Shown: positions 26,459 through 34,235 of the stretch, in pieces
How positions within the stretch are numbered: position 1 is the first letter of the stretch
Layout: every line of letters starts with the position of its first letter
Assembly (NCBI GenBank): GCA_905215385.1
Contig: CAJMPY010000005.1
Span: 39,748 to 103,747 of the forward strand
Direction of reading: 5' to 3'
DNA from: an uncultured bacterium
GTDB taxonomy: Bacteria; Actinomycetota; Coriobacteriia; Coriobacteriales; Coriobacteriaceae
DNA: 64,000 bases
Position numbers and translations under genes: made by a program
The notes under the pieces: generated by a model
Told to the model about the DNA's origin: nothing
Seen by the model: only the letters and a program-made list of their open reading frames with translations
The model's database searches: none

Positions 26459-26488
26459 ATCTTACGGGCGATGCAAAACCCTGTGCAA
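26459..26488 (-). promoter_or_regulatory. Candidate ebgA promoter
   Basis: On the minus strand TTGCAC (26488-26483), an 18-bp spacer and TAAGAT (26464-26459) form a plausible -35/-10 pair. The -35 hexamer lies inside operator O2 and O1 begins just after the -10, so repressor binding would block polymerase. Confidence 0.55.
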
Positions 26489-26497
26489 CCGGTTGTC
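26484..26497. promoter_or_regulatory. LacI-type operator O2
   Basis: Second copy of TGCAACCGGTTGTC, 42 bp centre-to-centre from O1 (four helical turns), overlapping the candidate -35 element of ebgA. Confidence 0.85.
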
Positions 26498-26528
26498 CGC
26501 TGAACGGTCGATTCTGCCGGATTAACGG

Positions 26529-26542
26529 TGCAACCGGTTGTA
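26529..26542. promoter_or_regulatory. LacI-type operator O3
   Basis: TGCAACCGGTTGTA, the most symmetrical of the three sites, 45 bp from O2. The remaining divergent region up to 26784 contains a TATAGT hexamer near 26718 that may belong to the regulator's promoter. Confidence 0.85.
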
Positions 26543-26784
26543 CAACCGCCTCACTTATGTCACCCTGAGTATCGAAACTCAGCGCAAAACATCATTCTTA
26601 AGCTCGTAGGCAACCGCCACGCCCGCTGATATCTCACCCACACGAGACGTATTCGATTGCGGCTTGGTTGCAAAACGACACCTGTCACCGGATATCATGA
26701 ACGCTGTTCAGGTGCACTATAGTAAGCTGTATCCGCACCAGCCCGTATCAGTGACAACATCGACCGCATTTTCCAGGAGACGCC

Positions 26785-27801
26785 ATGACCCAACCAGTTC
26801 GCACCGCACCTACGCTTGCCGAGGTTGCCGCAGCTGCCGGCGTGTCGCGCTCCACGGCATCGCGCGCCCTCAACGATTCGCCCCGCATTAGCGAGGAAAC
26901 CAAAAAGCGCGTCCGTGCGGCGGCCAAGAAAGTCAATTTTGTCCCCAACGCTCGTGGCCGAGCGCTCGCTGTCGGGCGCACGGAAATCATCGCCGTGCTC
27001 GTGACCGAGCCCCTGAGTGAACTCTTCAGCGACCCCACCTATAGCGAGTTTTTGAGCGGCATTACCGAGGAACTGTCGGAGTCATCCTATCTGCCCGTTA
27101 TCTTGCAGGCGTCTTCTACGCATGAGCGCAACCGCGCACGCGAGCACTTTGAGCGCCGCTCGTTCGACGCCGTGATCGACGTCTCCCCCTACAAGGGCAG
27201 CGAGCTGCTCGAGGTGCTGCGCGAGCTGGGCGTACCCACCGTGTTGTGCGGCCAGCTCGAGGGCCACCCCTATCGCGACGTGTTCTCGACAGTCTACTCT
27301 GACGACGAAGAGGGCGGACGCTTTGCAGCGCTCGCTATGAAAGAGCGCGGGCGCAAAGATATCGTCGCCGTGTTGGGACCGCAAGACAACCCCGCTGTTG
27401 TCGACCGCCTGCGCGGCTACCGCACCGTCCTGGGCGAAGACCTCCCAGGCGCAAACGTTATCTATACCGGCTGGAACAGCGGAGACGGCTATCAGGCCAT
27501 GCACCAGATCCTCGCGCGCGAGATTGCTTTCGATGGCGTGCTCTGCGGATCGGACCGTATCGCGGCTGGCGTCATCACCGCACTCAACGAGGCAGGCCTA
27601 TCTGTTCCGGCGGACGTTTCCGTCGTCGGCTTCGACGATCACGAGATTGCGGCGCGCTGCGTCCCCGCGCTCACGACCGTCCGCCAGCCCCTGCGCGAAG
27701 AAGGCCACATGGCCGCCAACATTGCGCTCGACATGATCAAGGGCGCCGAGCCCACCACCTCCGTGATGCACATGCAGCTAATCCAGAGAGACTCGCTATA
27801 A
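26785..27801 (+). CDS. LacI-family repressor of the ebgAC operon
   Basis: Protein of 338 residues: helix-turn-helix TLAEVAAAAGVSRSTASRAL, hinge FVPNARGRALAVGRTE, and a sugar-binding domain ending in the common VPADVSVVGFDDHEIAARCV and LTTVRQP motifs. Divergent from ebgAC, with three LacI-type operators in the shared region, so control of beta-galactosidase expression is very likely; the inducer is unknown. AGGAGA precedes the ATG. Confidence 0.9.
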   Translation: MTQPVRTAPTLAEVAAAAGVSRSTASRALNDSPRISEETKKRVRAAAKKVNFVPNARGRALAVGRTEIIAVLVTEPLSELFSDPTYSEFLSGITEELSESSYLPVILQASSTHERNRAREHFERRSFDAVIDVSPYKGSELLEVLRELGVPTVLCGQLEGHPYRDVFSTVYSDDEEGGRFAALAMKERGRKDIVAVLGPQDNPAVVDRLRGYRTVLGEDLPGANVIYTGWNSGDGYQAMHQILAREIAFDGVLCGSDRIAAGVITALNEAGLSVPADVSVVGFDDHEIAARCVPALTTVRQPLREEGHMAANIALDMIKGAEPTTSVMHMQLIQRDSL

Positions 27802-27808
27802 GAAACTA

Positions 27809-28012
27809 GGACAGGCTTTCCGCCAGACAGTTGTTGCGGAAAGCCTGCCCCGTTTTGAGTGCTCATTCTGGGGCACAGTTTCCGTTAGACCGCTCAAGCG
27901 GAAACTGTGTCCCATTATTTTGCCGAATTCTGGGTCGCGCTTTCCCAGAGGACCCCCTTTGGGAAAGCGCGACCCGTTCTGGACGCAGATTCCGGGACGC
28001 ACTTTCCGCAAC
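27809..28012. repeat. Tandem array of related stem-loops with 61-62 bp period
   Basis: Units start at about 27809, 27870, 27932 and 27994. The first three form hairpins: 27812-27823 with 27836-27847, 27870-27884 with 27899-27913, and 27932-27946 with 27961-27975 (perfect 15 bp). The fourth keeps only its left arm. Stem sequences differ between units but pairing is kept, with a shared TTTCC/GGAAA core. The first unit is followed by CGTTTTG and can terminate the plus-strand lacI transcript. Confidence 0.7.
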
Positions 28013-28046
28013 GCCCGGTCATCCCATGCCCTCACAATCTCGACGT

Positions 28047-28083
28047 ATAAAAAACGAGGGAAGGCACGTGTCCTTCCCTCGTT
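28047..28083 (-). terminator. Terminator of aspS
   Basis: Perfect 12-bp stem (28053-28064 with 28072-28083), 7-nt loop, followed on the minus strand by TTTTTATACG, 24 nt after the aspS stop. Confidence 0.9.
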
Positions 28084-28106
28084 ACGGGCAATATGTAGCC
28101 GCTTGC

Positions 28107-29894
28107 CTACATCAGGCGCAGGCTGACGTCCTTGAGCTGGGCGCCGGAAACGGCACTCGGGGCGCCCGACATGAGGTCGGAGCCGCTGGCCGTCTTGGGG
28201 AACGCCATGACGTCGCGGATGGAGTCGGAGCCGGTGAGCAGCATGCACACGCGGTCCAGGCCCAGGGCGAAGCCGCCCATCGGGGGCGCACCAAACTTGA
28301 GAGCCTCCATGAGGAAGCCGAACTGCGACTCGGCGCGCTCCTCGGTAAAGCCCAGGAGCTTGAGCATGGACATCTGCATTTCGGCGTTGTGGATACGCAT
28401 ACCGCCGCCGCCGGCCTCAAAGCCGTCCATGACAAAGTCGTAGGTGCAGGAACCGGCTGCCAGCGGGTCGGCCTCGATCTTGGCGATGTCGGTCTCGGTC
28501 GGCAGGGTGAAGGGCTGGTGCTCGGCAGCGTAAGCCTTGCGGTCCTCGTCCCAGTGGAACAGCGGGAAGTTGACGACCCACAAGAAGTCGTGGCCCTCGC
28601 GCTTGATCTCGAGCGCGTTAGCCATGTGGGAACGCATGCCGCCCAGGATCTCGTCGGAGAGCAGGCGCGGGCCGGCGGCGAACATCACAAGGTCGCCGGG
28701 CTCGACGTCCATGCGCTCGCGCAGGGCAGCCATCTCCTCGTCCGAGAAGAACTTGACGATGGGGCTGTTAATGGAGCCGTCCTCGCGGAAGGCGATCCAG
28801 GCCAGGCCCTTGGCGCCAAACGTGGAAGCCACGCCGGCAAGCTTATCGATCTTGGCGCGAGCCCAGGCACCGGCGCCCTTGGCGTTGATGGCCTTAACGA
28901 CAGAGCCCTCCTCGTTCGCGGCAGTCGCAAAGACCTTGAACTTGGAGTTGGCGAAGATGTCGGTCAGGTCGACCAAGTGCATGCCATAGCGGGTATCGGG
29001 CTTGTCGGAGCCATAGGTGTCCATGGCCTCCCAGTAGTTCATGCGACGCAGCGGCGTGGGCATCTCGACACCCATGCGGCCGAAGGCGTCGGCCAGGACC
29101 TCTTCGAGCGCGCTCATGACATCGTTCTGGTCCACGAAGGACATCTCGATATCGACCTGGGTGAACTCGGGCTGACGGTCGGCACGCAGGTCCTCGTCGC
29201 GGAAGCACTTGGCAACCTGGTAGTAGCGCTCGACGCCACCGACCATGAGCAGCTGCTTCAGAAGCTGCGGGGACTGCGGCAGGGCGTAGAAGTTGCCCGG
29301 CTGAATACGGCTGGGAACGATGAAGTCGCGAGCGCCCTCGGGCGTGGACTTGAACAGGGAGGGCGTCTCGACCTCCATGAACTCACGGTTGTGCAGCGCC
29401 TCGCGAATGGCAAAGGTAAAGTCGGAGCGCAGCTTGAGGTTGGCCATCATCTCGGGACGACGAAGGTCCAGATAGCGATAGCGCAGACGGGTGTCCTCGC
29501 TGGTCTCGATGCCGTCCTCGATCTGGAACGGCGGGGTGACGGACGTGTTGAGCACCTCGGCGTGGTCGGTCAGGACCTCGATCTCGCCGGTCGCGAGCTT
29601 GGTGTTGGTGGTCTCCTCGCCACGGGAGCGCACGACGCCGTGGATCTTGATGGGCCACTCGGGACGCATGGTCTCGGCGATCTTAAAGGCGTCGCCGTCG
29701 GAGTGCTCGGGGTCGAAGGTGAGCTGCGTGATGCCCTCGCGGTCACGAAGGTCGCAGAAGATAAGGCCGCCGTGGTCGCGGCGACGGCTCACCCAACCGG
29801 TGAGGGTGACCTCTTCGCCCACGTTCTCGCGGCGAAGCTCACCGCAAGTACGGGTGTGCATGGAATGCTCGTCGATGGGACGGGTCTGGCTCAT
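28107..29894 (-). CDS. aspS: Aspartyl-tRNA synthetase
   Basis: Class II synthetase of 595 residues, the bacterial length with the GAD insertion domain. The N-terminal OB fold is EEVTLTGWVSRRRDHGGLIF; motif 2 contains CFRDEDLRADRQPEFTQVD; motif 3 is GFALGLDRVCMLLTG. It charges tRNA-Asp. AAAGGAGGATC gives a strong ribosome-binding site. Upstream, 29895-30150 holds only the divergent promoter region shared with serB. Confidence 0.97.
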   Translation of the reverse strand: MSQTRPIDEHSMHTRTCGELRRENVGEEVTLTGWVSRRRDHGGLIFCDLRDREGITQLTFDPEHSDGDAFKIAETMRPEWPIKIHGVVRSRGEETTNTKLATGEIEVLTDHAEVLNTSVTPPFQIEDGIETSEDTRLRYRYLDLRRPEMMANLKLRSDFTFAIREALHNREFMEVETPSLFKSTPEGARDFIVPSRIQPGNFYALPQSPQLLKQLLMVGGVERYYQVAKCFRDEDLRADRQPEFTQVDIEMSFVDQNDVMSALEEVLADAFGRMGVEMPTPLRRMNYWEAMDTYGSDKPDTRYGMHLVDLTDIFANSKFKVFATAANEEGSVVKAINAKGAGAWARAKIDKLAGVASTFGAKGLAWIAFREDGSINSPIVKFFSDEEMAALRERMDVEPGDLVMFAAGPRLLSDEILGGMRSHMANALEIKREGHDFLWVVNFPLFHWDEDRKAYAAEHQPFTLPTETDIAKIEADPLAAGSCTYDFVMDGFEAGGGGMRIHNAEMQMSMLKLLGFTEERAESQFGFLMEALKFGAPPMGGFALGLDRVCMLLTGSDSIRDVMAFPKTASGSDLMSGAPSAVSGAQLKDVSLRLM

Positions 29895-30150
29895 ACCAGT
29901 GATCCTCCTTTATGGATCTGTGCCGCCCCGTGTCGTTCCGGGCGGCGTCGTACAGATTTGCCCAGCCTGCGTAAACCGCGCAGCCAGACATGGCGTTCTA
30001 TCTTATCGCACTCGCGTCGATGTGCCGCGAAAAAGTGGCTCCTGCCCAAAGACTTGACGGAGACGAAACAATTGACGCGCCGCGACACCCGCCCGCGCTC
30101 GTCACGTGCGACAATATGCCCCAATAAAACAGCACTCGGAAAGGCCCGCC

Positions 30151-30786
30151 ATGACTGCACGCCTCATCGTTATGGATATCGACTCCACGCTCATTAACCA
30201 GGAGGTCATCGACCTGTTGGGCGAAGAGGCCGGCGTGGGCGAGCAGGTGGCACAGATCACCGAACGCGCCATGCGCGGCGAGCTTGACTTTAAGCAGGCG
30301 CTCGAGGAGCGCGTGGGGCTGCTCGCCGGCCTGGACGAGAGCGTGTTCGAGCGCACCTTTGAGCGCGTGACATTTACCCCCGGCGCGTTGGAGCTTGTGC
30401 GCTCGGCACACAGCAAGGGTTGGAAGGTCGGCGTCGTGAGTGGCGGCTTTCACGAAGTCGCCGATAAGATCGTAGCCGCTGCAGGCATCGATTTTTGCCT
30501 GGCCAACCGCCTGGAAGTCGTGAACGGCAAGCTCACGGGTAAGCTGGCGGCAGACATTGTGACCAAGGAGTCCAAGCTCATCCAGCTGCTGGACTGGGCA
30601 GTTGAGTGCGGCGTCGATATGGCCCACACGGTCGCTATTGGTGACGGCGCCAACGACATCCCCATGATTCAGGCCGCGGGCACGGGCATCGCGTTTTGCG
30701 CCAAGCCCAAGACGCGCGAGGCCGCCCCGTTTGCCATCGACGAGCGCAACCTGATGCTCGCCATGGACATCATCCTGCGTGACTAG
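30151..30786 (+). CDS. serB: Phosphoserine phosphatase, HAD superfamily
   Basis: Protein of 211 residues with HAD motif I MDIDSTLI (Asp9 nucleophile, Asp11), motif II VVSGGFHEVAD, motif III Lys and motif IV AIGDGANDIPMI. This is the SerB catalytic core without the N-terminal ACT domain. It performs the last step of serine synthesis. GGAAAGG precedes the ATG at 30151. Divergent from aspS; larB follows 114 bp downstream on the same strand. Confidence 0.9.
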   Translation: MTARLIVMDIDSTLINQEVIDLLGEEAGVGEQVAQITERAMRGELDFKQALEERVGLLAGLDESVFERTFERVTFTPGALELVRSAHSKGWKVGVVSGGFHEVADKIVAAAGIDFCLANRLEVVNGKLTGKLAADIVTKESKLIQLLDWAVECGVDMAHTVAIGDGANDIPMIQAAGTGIAFCAKPKTREAAPFAIDERNLMLAMDIILRD

Positions 30787-30822
30787 TCGATCCGTCTAAC
30801 AACTGAATCAGTCTGTCCTATA

Positions 30823-30856
30823 GTTTCCGAACAATTTTGTCTTAGTGTTCGGAAAC
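30823..30856. promoter_or_regulatory. Perfect inverted repeat upstream of larB
   Basis: GTTTCCGAACA (30823-30833) and TGTTCGGAAAC (30846-30856) are exact inverted 11-mers separated by 12 bp, 45 bp before larB. No T-tract follows, so a regulator-binding site is more likely than a terminator. The TetR-family gene in the same cluster is an obvious candidate binder. Confidence 0.5.
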
Positions 30857-30900
30857 ATACCCTTTGAGTGCTAGACTTTGCGCCGTCGAAGGGAACATAT

Positions 30901-31683
30901 ATGGATAAGCGAGATCTAGAGCAGCTGCTGAGCGATGTTGCCGGCGGATCAGTCACCCCTGCCGACGCCCTCACGCGCATCCAAACGGCTCCGACCGCCG
31001 ATTTGGGCTTTGCGCAGCTCGATCTTTCGCGCGGGGTGCGCCAGGGAGCCGGCGAGGTTGTCTACGGGGCCGGTAAAACCGCCGAACAAATTGCCGCCAT
31101 TATCGAAGCACTGCGCGATGCCGGCCAGGAGCGCATCCTGGTCACGCGCCTGGATGCCGAAAAGGCAGCCCGCACCTCGGAGCTCCTCGGCAACGGCATC
31201 GACCTGGGATATGCCCCGGACGCACAGCTCGCCCTCGTGGGCGGCAAGCCCTCCCCCACCGGCAACGGACGCATCGTCGTCGCCTGCGCCGGCACGAGCG
31301 ACCTGCCCGTTGCCGAAGAAGCCGCATTAACGGCCGAGTTCTATGGCAACGAAGTCGATCGCCTCTACGACGTAGGTGTCGCCGGCTTGCACCGCCTGCT
31401 TGCGCATGCCGAGGAACTTGCCCAGGCGCAGGTGGTCATCGCCATCGCCGGCATGGAAGGCGCCCTAGCAAGCGTCATCGGCGGCCTGGTGAGTTGCCCG
31501 GTCATCGCCGTTCCCACCAGCGTGGGCTACGGCGCGAACTTTGGTGGCGTGGCCGCGCTGCTCGCCATGCTCAACTCCTGCGCCAGCGGCGTCTCGGTCG
31601 TCAATATCGACAACGGCTTTGGCGCCGCCTACCAGGCAAGCCTTATCAATCATCTGAGCGCTGGCACGCCCTGCGCCCGTTAA
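30901..31683 (+). CDS. larB: Nickel pincer cofactor biosynthesis protein LarB
   Basis: Protein of 260 residues of the AIR-carboxylase-like LarB family. LarB carboxylates and hydrolyses nicotinic acid adenine dinucleotide, the first step in making the nickel pincer nucleotide of lactate racemase. Visible are the N-terminal helical region (DLEQLLSDVAGGSVTPADAL), RVRQ-like LSRGVRQGAGEVVYGAGKTA, and the PurE-like end VIAIAGMEGALASVIGGLV and PVIAVPTSVGYG. AAGGGA precedes the ATG; larC follows 10 nt downstream. Confidence 0.93.
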   Translation: MDKRDLEQLLSDVAGGSVTPADALTRIQTAPTADLGFAQLDLSRGVRQGAGEVVYGAGKTAEQIAAIIEALRDAGQERILVTRLDAEKAARTSELLGNGIDLGYAPDAQLALVGGKPSPTGNGRIVVACAGTSDLPVAEEAALTAEFYGNEVDRLYDVGVAGLHRLLAHAEELAQAQVVIAIAGMEGALASVIGGLVSCPVIAVPTSVGYGANFGGVAALLAMLNSCASGVSVVNIDNGFGAAYQASLINHLSAGTPCAR

Positions 31684-31693
31684 GGAGCATTTC

Positions 31694-32611
31694 ATGTCCA
31701 ACCATCAGCACGCGCTTATCATCGACGGCACCTCGGGCATCAGCGGCGACATGACCGTCGCGGCCCTGCTCGACCTGGGCGCCAGCGAGGAGCATCTGCG
31801 CGAACAGCTCGCCACGCTGCCGGTCGACGGCTTTACGATCGCTGTCACGCGCGTAAACAAGCACGGCATCGACGCCTGCGATTTCGACGTCCAGCTTGCA
31901 GAGGGCCTCGAGAACCACGACCACGACATGGCCTGGCTCTACGGCAACGAAGCGGCTGTCGAGCATATGCATGAGCATGAGCACCACCATCATGACCATG
32001 ACGAGCACGAACACGAACACTGCCACGAGCATGACCATGAGGGCCACGGTCATGGCCACGAGGGTCACCATCACGCCCACCACCATCACCACCGTTCTTT
32101 GGCGGACGTCACCGCCATTATCGATGGCTCGCAGCTAAGCGATGGCGCCAAGCGTCGCGCCCTCGCCATCTTTACCGCACTCGCCGCCGCCGAGGCCAAG
32201 GCGCACGGCAAAACGCCCGAGACCGTCATGTTCCACGAGGTGGGCGCCGTCGACTCTATCGTCGACGTCTGCTCTGTCGCCATTTGCCTCGATGACCTGG
32301 ATATTGAGGACATCGTGGTTGAGTCGCTCTCCGAGGGTCACGGTACCATCCACTGCGCCCACGGCCTTATGCCCATCCCGGTGCCCGCCGTCGTCAACCT
32401 ATGCCAAGCAGGCAATATCGCCCTCACGCCCGCGCCGGTCGCCGGCGAGCTCGTGACGCCCACGGGCGCCGCCATCGTCGCCGCACTGCGCACGTCCGAG
32501 CACCTGCCGGCCCGCTACCGCATCGAGGCCGTCGGCTACGGCGCCGGTAAGCGCCCCTACGAGGGTTGCTCCGGTACGCTTCGCTGCCTGCTCGTTCACG
32601 CGGACGCATAG
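31694..32611 (+). CDS. larC: LarC nickel insertion protein, N-terminal half only, His-rich
   Basis: LarC inserts nickel into the pincer cofactor using CTP. This protein is 305 residues against about 400-420 for full LarC. It keeps the LarC1 part (DGTSGISGDMTVAALLDLGA, FHEVGAVDSIVDV, VAGELVTPTGAAI) but stops after YEGCSGTLRCLLVHADA, where the CTP-binding LarC2 domain should begin. The next gene starts 3 nt later, so no LarC2 is encoded here in any frame. Residues 91-133 are a very His-rich loop, probably metal-binding. In lactobacilli LarC is made by programmed frameshift from two frames; no such second frame is seen here. Confidence 0.85.
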   Translation: MSNHQHALIIDGTSGISGDMTVAALLDLGASEEHLREQLATLPVDGFTIAVTRVNKHGIDACDFDVQLAEGLENHDHDMAWLYGNEAAVEHMHEHEHHHHDHDEHEHEHCHEHDHEGHGHGHEGHHHAHHHHHRSLADVTAIIDGSQLSDGAKRRALAIFTALAAAEAKAHGKTPETVMFHEVGAVDSIVDVCSVAICLDDLDIEDIVVESLSEGHGTIHCAHGLMPIPVPAVVNLCQAGNIALTPAPVAGELVTPTGAAIVAALRTSEHLPARYRIEAVGYGAGKRPYEGCSGTLRCLLVHADA

Positions 32612-32613
32612 CC

Positions 32614-33153
32614 ATGGATGCCCGCAAAACCAAAAGCCGCGCCGCTATTGTCACGGCGTTTTCCGAGCTCCTTCGCGAGGAGGACTACGGCAAGATTACC
32701 GTCGGCGACATTATCGCTCGCGCCCATGTGGGTCGGGCCACGTTCTACGGCCTCTTCAAAAGCAAAGATGACCTACTGTCCGAACTCGTGAGCGACATCT
32801 GCACCCACGCCCTCGACGATGACGGCACGCCCCTCGATGACCCACTCGTGCAGGTCGAGCATATCCTCAACAATCTCTGGGAGCGCCACCAGGGCGTACG
32901 TGCCCTCGTGGCCGGCGCCGGCTCACGCGTCTTCGCCGACTGCTTACGCAAGACCATCATGTCACGAGCAGCCGAAACCGTCCCTACCGACCCAAACGGC
33001 CCCGCCGCCACCATGGACCGAAGCTTCCTACTACACCATATAGCCTCAAGCTTCGTAGGAATGGTCCAATGGTGGGCCTGGCACAACTTCCAAGCCGACA
33101 AAGCCGACGTAGCCAAAGATTACCTATCAGCCATACAGCCCCTCTTCAGCTAA
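32614..33153 (+). CDS. TetR-family regulator of the lar cluster (inferred)
   Basis: Protein of 179 residues with an N-terminal helix-turn-helix (KITVGDIIARAHVGRATFYG) and an all-helical C-terminal domain of the TetR_C-type found with YxAF-like dimer faces. It begins 2 nt after the larC stop and is therefore translationally linked to larBC. A role in lactate-racemase gene control is inferred from position only. No strong ribosome-binding site is visible, which fits translational coupling. Confidence 0.85.
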   Translation: MDARKTKSRAAIVTAFSELLREEDYGKITVGDIIARAHVGRATFYGLFKSKDDLLSELVSDICTHALDDDGTPLDDPLVQVEHILNNLWERHQGVRALVAGAGSRVFADCLRKTIMSRAAETVPTDPNGPAATMDRSFLLHHIASSFVGMVQWWAWHNFQADKADVAKDYLSAIQPLFS

Positions 33154-33308
33154 GTAAGCCCCCATCCCAAAGCGCCATCCCAGCAAAGCGCCCATCCCTT
33201 CCCCAAGTCACGTTTTCTTGTATGGGCACCCAAAAACAAAGCGCCCCTCCCATCCAAATTCAGATTTATATGTTGGGTTGCTTGTTCCAACGCGACTAAA
33301 ATCCCGCA

Positions 33309-33433
33309 GCTGGCCGCATGGGGTAACTTCCCAGCGCATTCCGCAGGACGCAAAAAGGCTCGCCGCACGAAGTGCGCAGCGAGCCTTTTTGCATGTCCGA
33401 GGACGCGCTGGGAAGTTACCCCATGCGGCCAGC
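33309..33433. repeat. Nested palindrome A between tetR and the channel gene
   Basis: Outer arms of 29 bp are a perfect inverted repeat (33309-33337 with 33405-33433). Inside is a second perfect hairpin (33350-33363 with 33379-33392, plus CGCAC/GTGCG) whose stem starts with AAAAAGGCTCG and ends with CGAGCCTTTTT, so it can terminate transcription in both directions between these convergent genes. TTCCGCAGGACGC on the left and GTCCGAGGACGC on the right of the inner hairpin are near-direct repeats. The same layout recurs at 35783-35909. Confidence 0.75.
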
Positions 33434-33454
33434 GGACAACTATGTAGCCTTGGA

Positions 33455-34186
33455 CTAGAACATGCCCAAGAAACCATGCACAAACAACGCAGCCACGATG
33501 GCACCGACAAACGGCGCGATGCCAGGAACAAGCAGACCATACTTCCAGTTGTTGTCAGCCTTGTTCTTAATCGGCAGCACCTGATAGGCCATGCGAGGAC
33601 CAAGGTCACGTGCCTGGTTCATGGCGAAGCCGGTGATGCCGCCCATGCCCATGCCAACAGCCCAAACGATCAGGCCGACGCAGATGGCGAGCATCAGAAC
33701 GTTCTCGCCGGCGCGGCTAGCAGCAGCAAGGATGGCGCTGATGAACACGAAGGTGCAGATAGCCTCGCAGAAGAAGTTGCGGGCATAGTTGGTGCCCTCA
33801 GTGGTGGGGTTGGTCGAGAAAATGTTGCGCTGGGCAATGGGGTCGACGACACCATCGGAAGCCTTGAACTCATCGGCATACATAAACCAAGCGATTACGG
33901 CGCCCACAAAGCCGCCGAGCATATCGGCAAGCATGAAGGGGATGCAGCTGCTCCACGGCACCAGGCCCACGATGCACTGGGCAAGCACCATAGCCGGGTT
34001 CATGCACACGGCGCCGCCAAAGACAAACAGGCAGACCGAGATGCCAAAAGACCAGGTGGTGATGGCAAACATGTGGCCGGAGCCCTGATACTTGGTGCCC
34101 TTGAGCACGGTATCGCAGTGCACGCCCACGCCAAAGACGATCATGAGGGCCGTCGCACCGAATTCGCAGAGGAGTTTGGTAAGCAT
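33455..34186 (-). CDS. larD: MIP/aquaglyceroporin-family channel, probable lactate/glycerol facilitator (LarD-like)
   Basis: Protein of 243 residues with six hydrophobic helices and the two half-helix loops of aquaporins. The first loop has the normal NPA (residues 63-65, CMNPAMVLAQ). The second, normally NPARDxGPR, reads NQARDLGPR (190-198), with Gln instead of Pro. In Lactobacillus plantarum the LarD channel of the lar operon passes D/L-lactic acid. The gene follows larA by 49 bp on the same strand, which supports that role here; glycerol facilitation is the alternative. The ATG at 34186 has AAAGATAAGG nearby. Confidence 0.85.
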   Translation of the reverse strand: MLTKLLCEFGATALMIVFGVGVHCDTVLKGTKYQGSGHMFAITTWSFGISVCLFVFGGAVCMNPAMVLAQCIVGLVPWSSCIPFMLADMLGGFVGAVIAWFMYADEFKASDGVVDPIAQRNIFSTNPTTEGTNYARNFFCEAICTFVFISAILAAASRAGENVLMLAICVGLIVWAVGMGMGGITGFAMNQARDLGPRMAYQVLPIKNKADNNWKYGLLVPGIAPFVGAIVAALFVHGFLGMF

Positions 34187-34235
34187 AAAACCTTATCTTT
34201 CTTGTCGGTTATAAACGATTCGTTTAGGCCGCGTA

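Noticed and set aside
27831..30197. 788-codon plus-strand open frame
   Set aside because: Antisense of aspS and its terminator; composition is that of a shadow frame.
31960..32100. CRISPR-like or tandem DNA repeat in larC
   Set aside because: The periodic CAY-GAR triplets simply encode the His-rich loop; there are no spacers or conserved repeat units.
32614..33153. LarC2 domain hidden in another frame after larC
   Set aside because: All frames after 32611 were considered; the region encodes a convincing TetR protein and no LarC2-like sequence.
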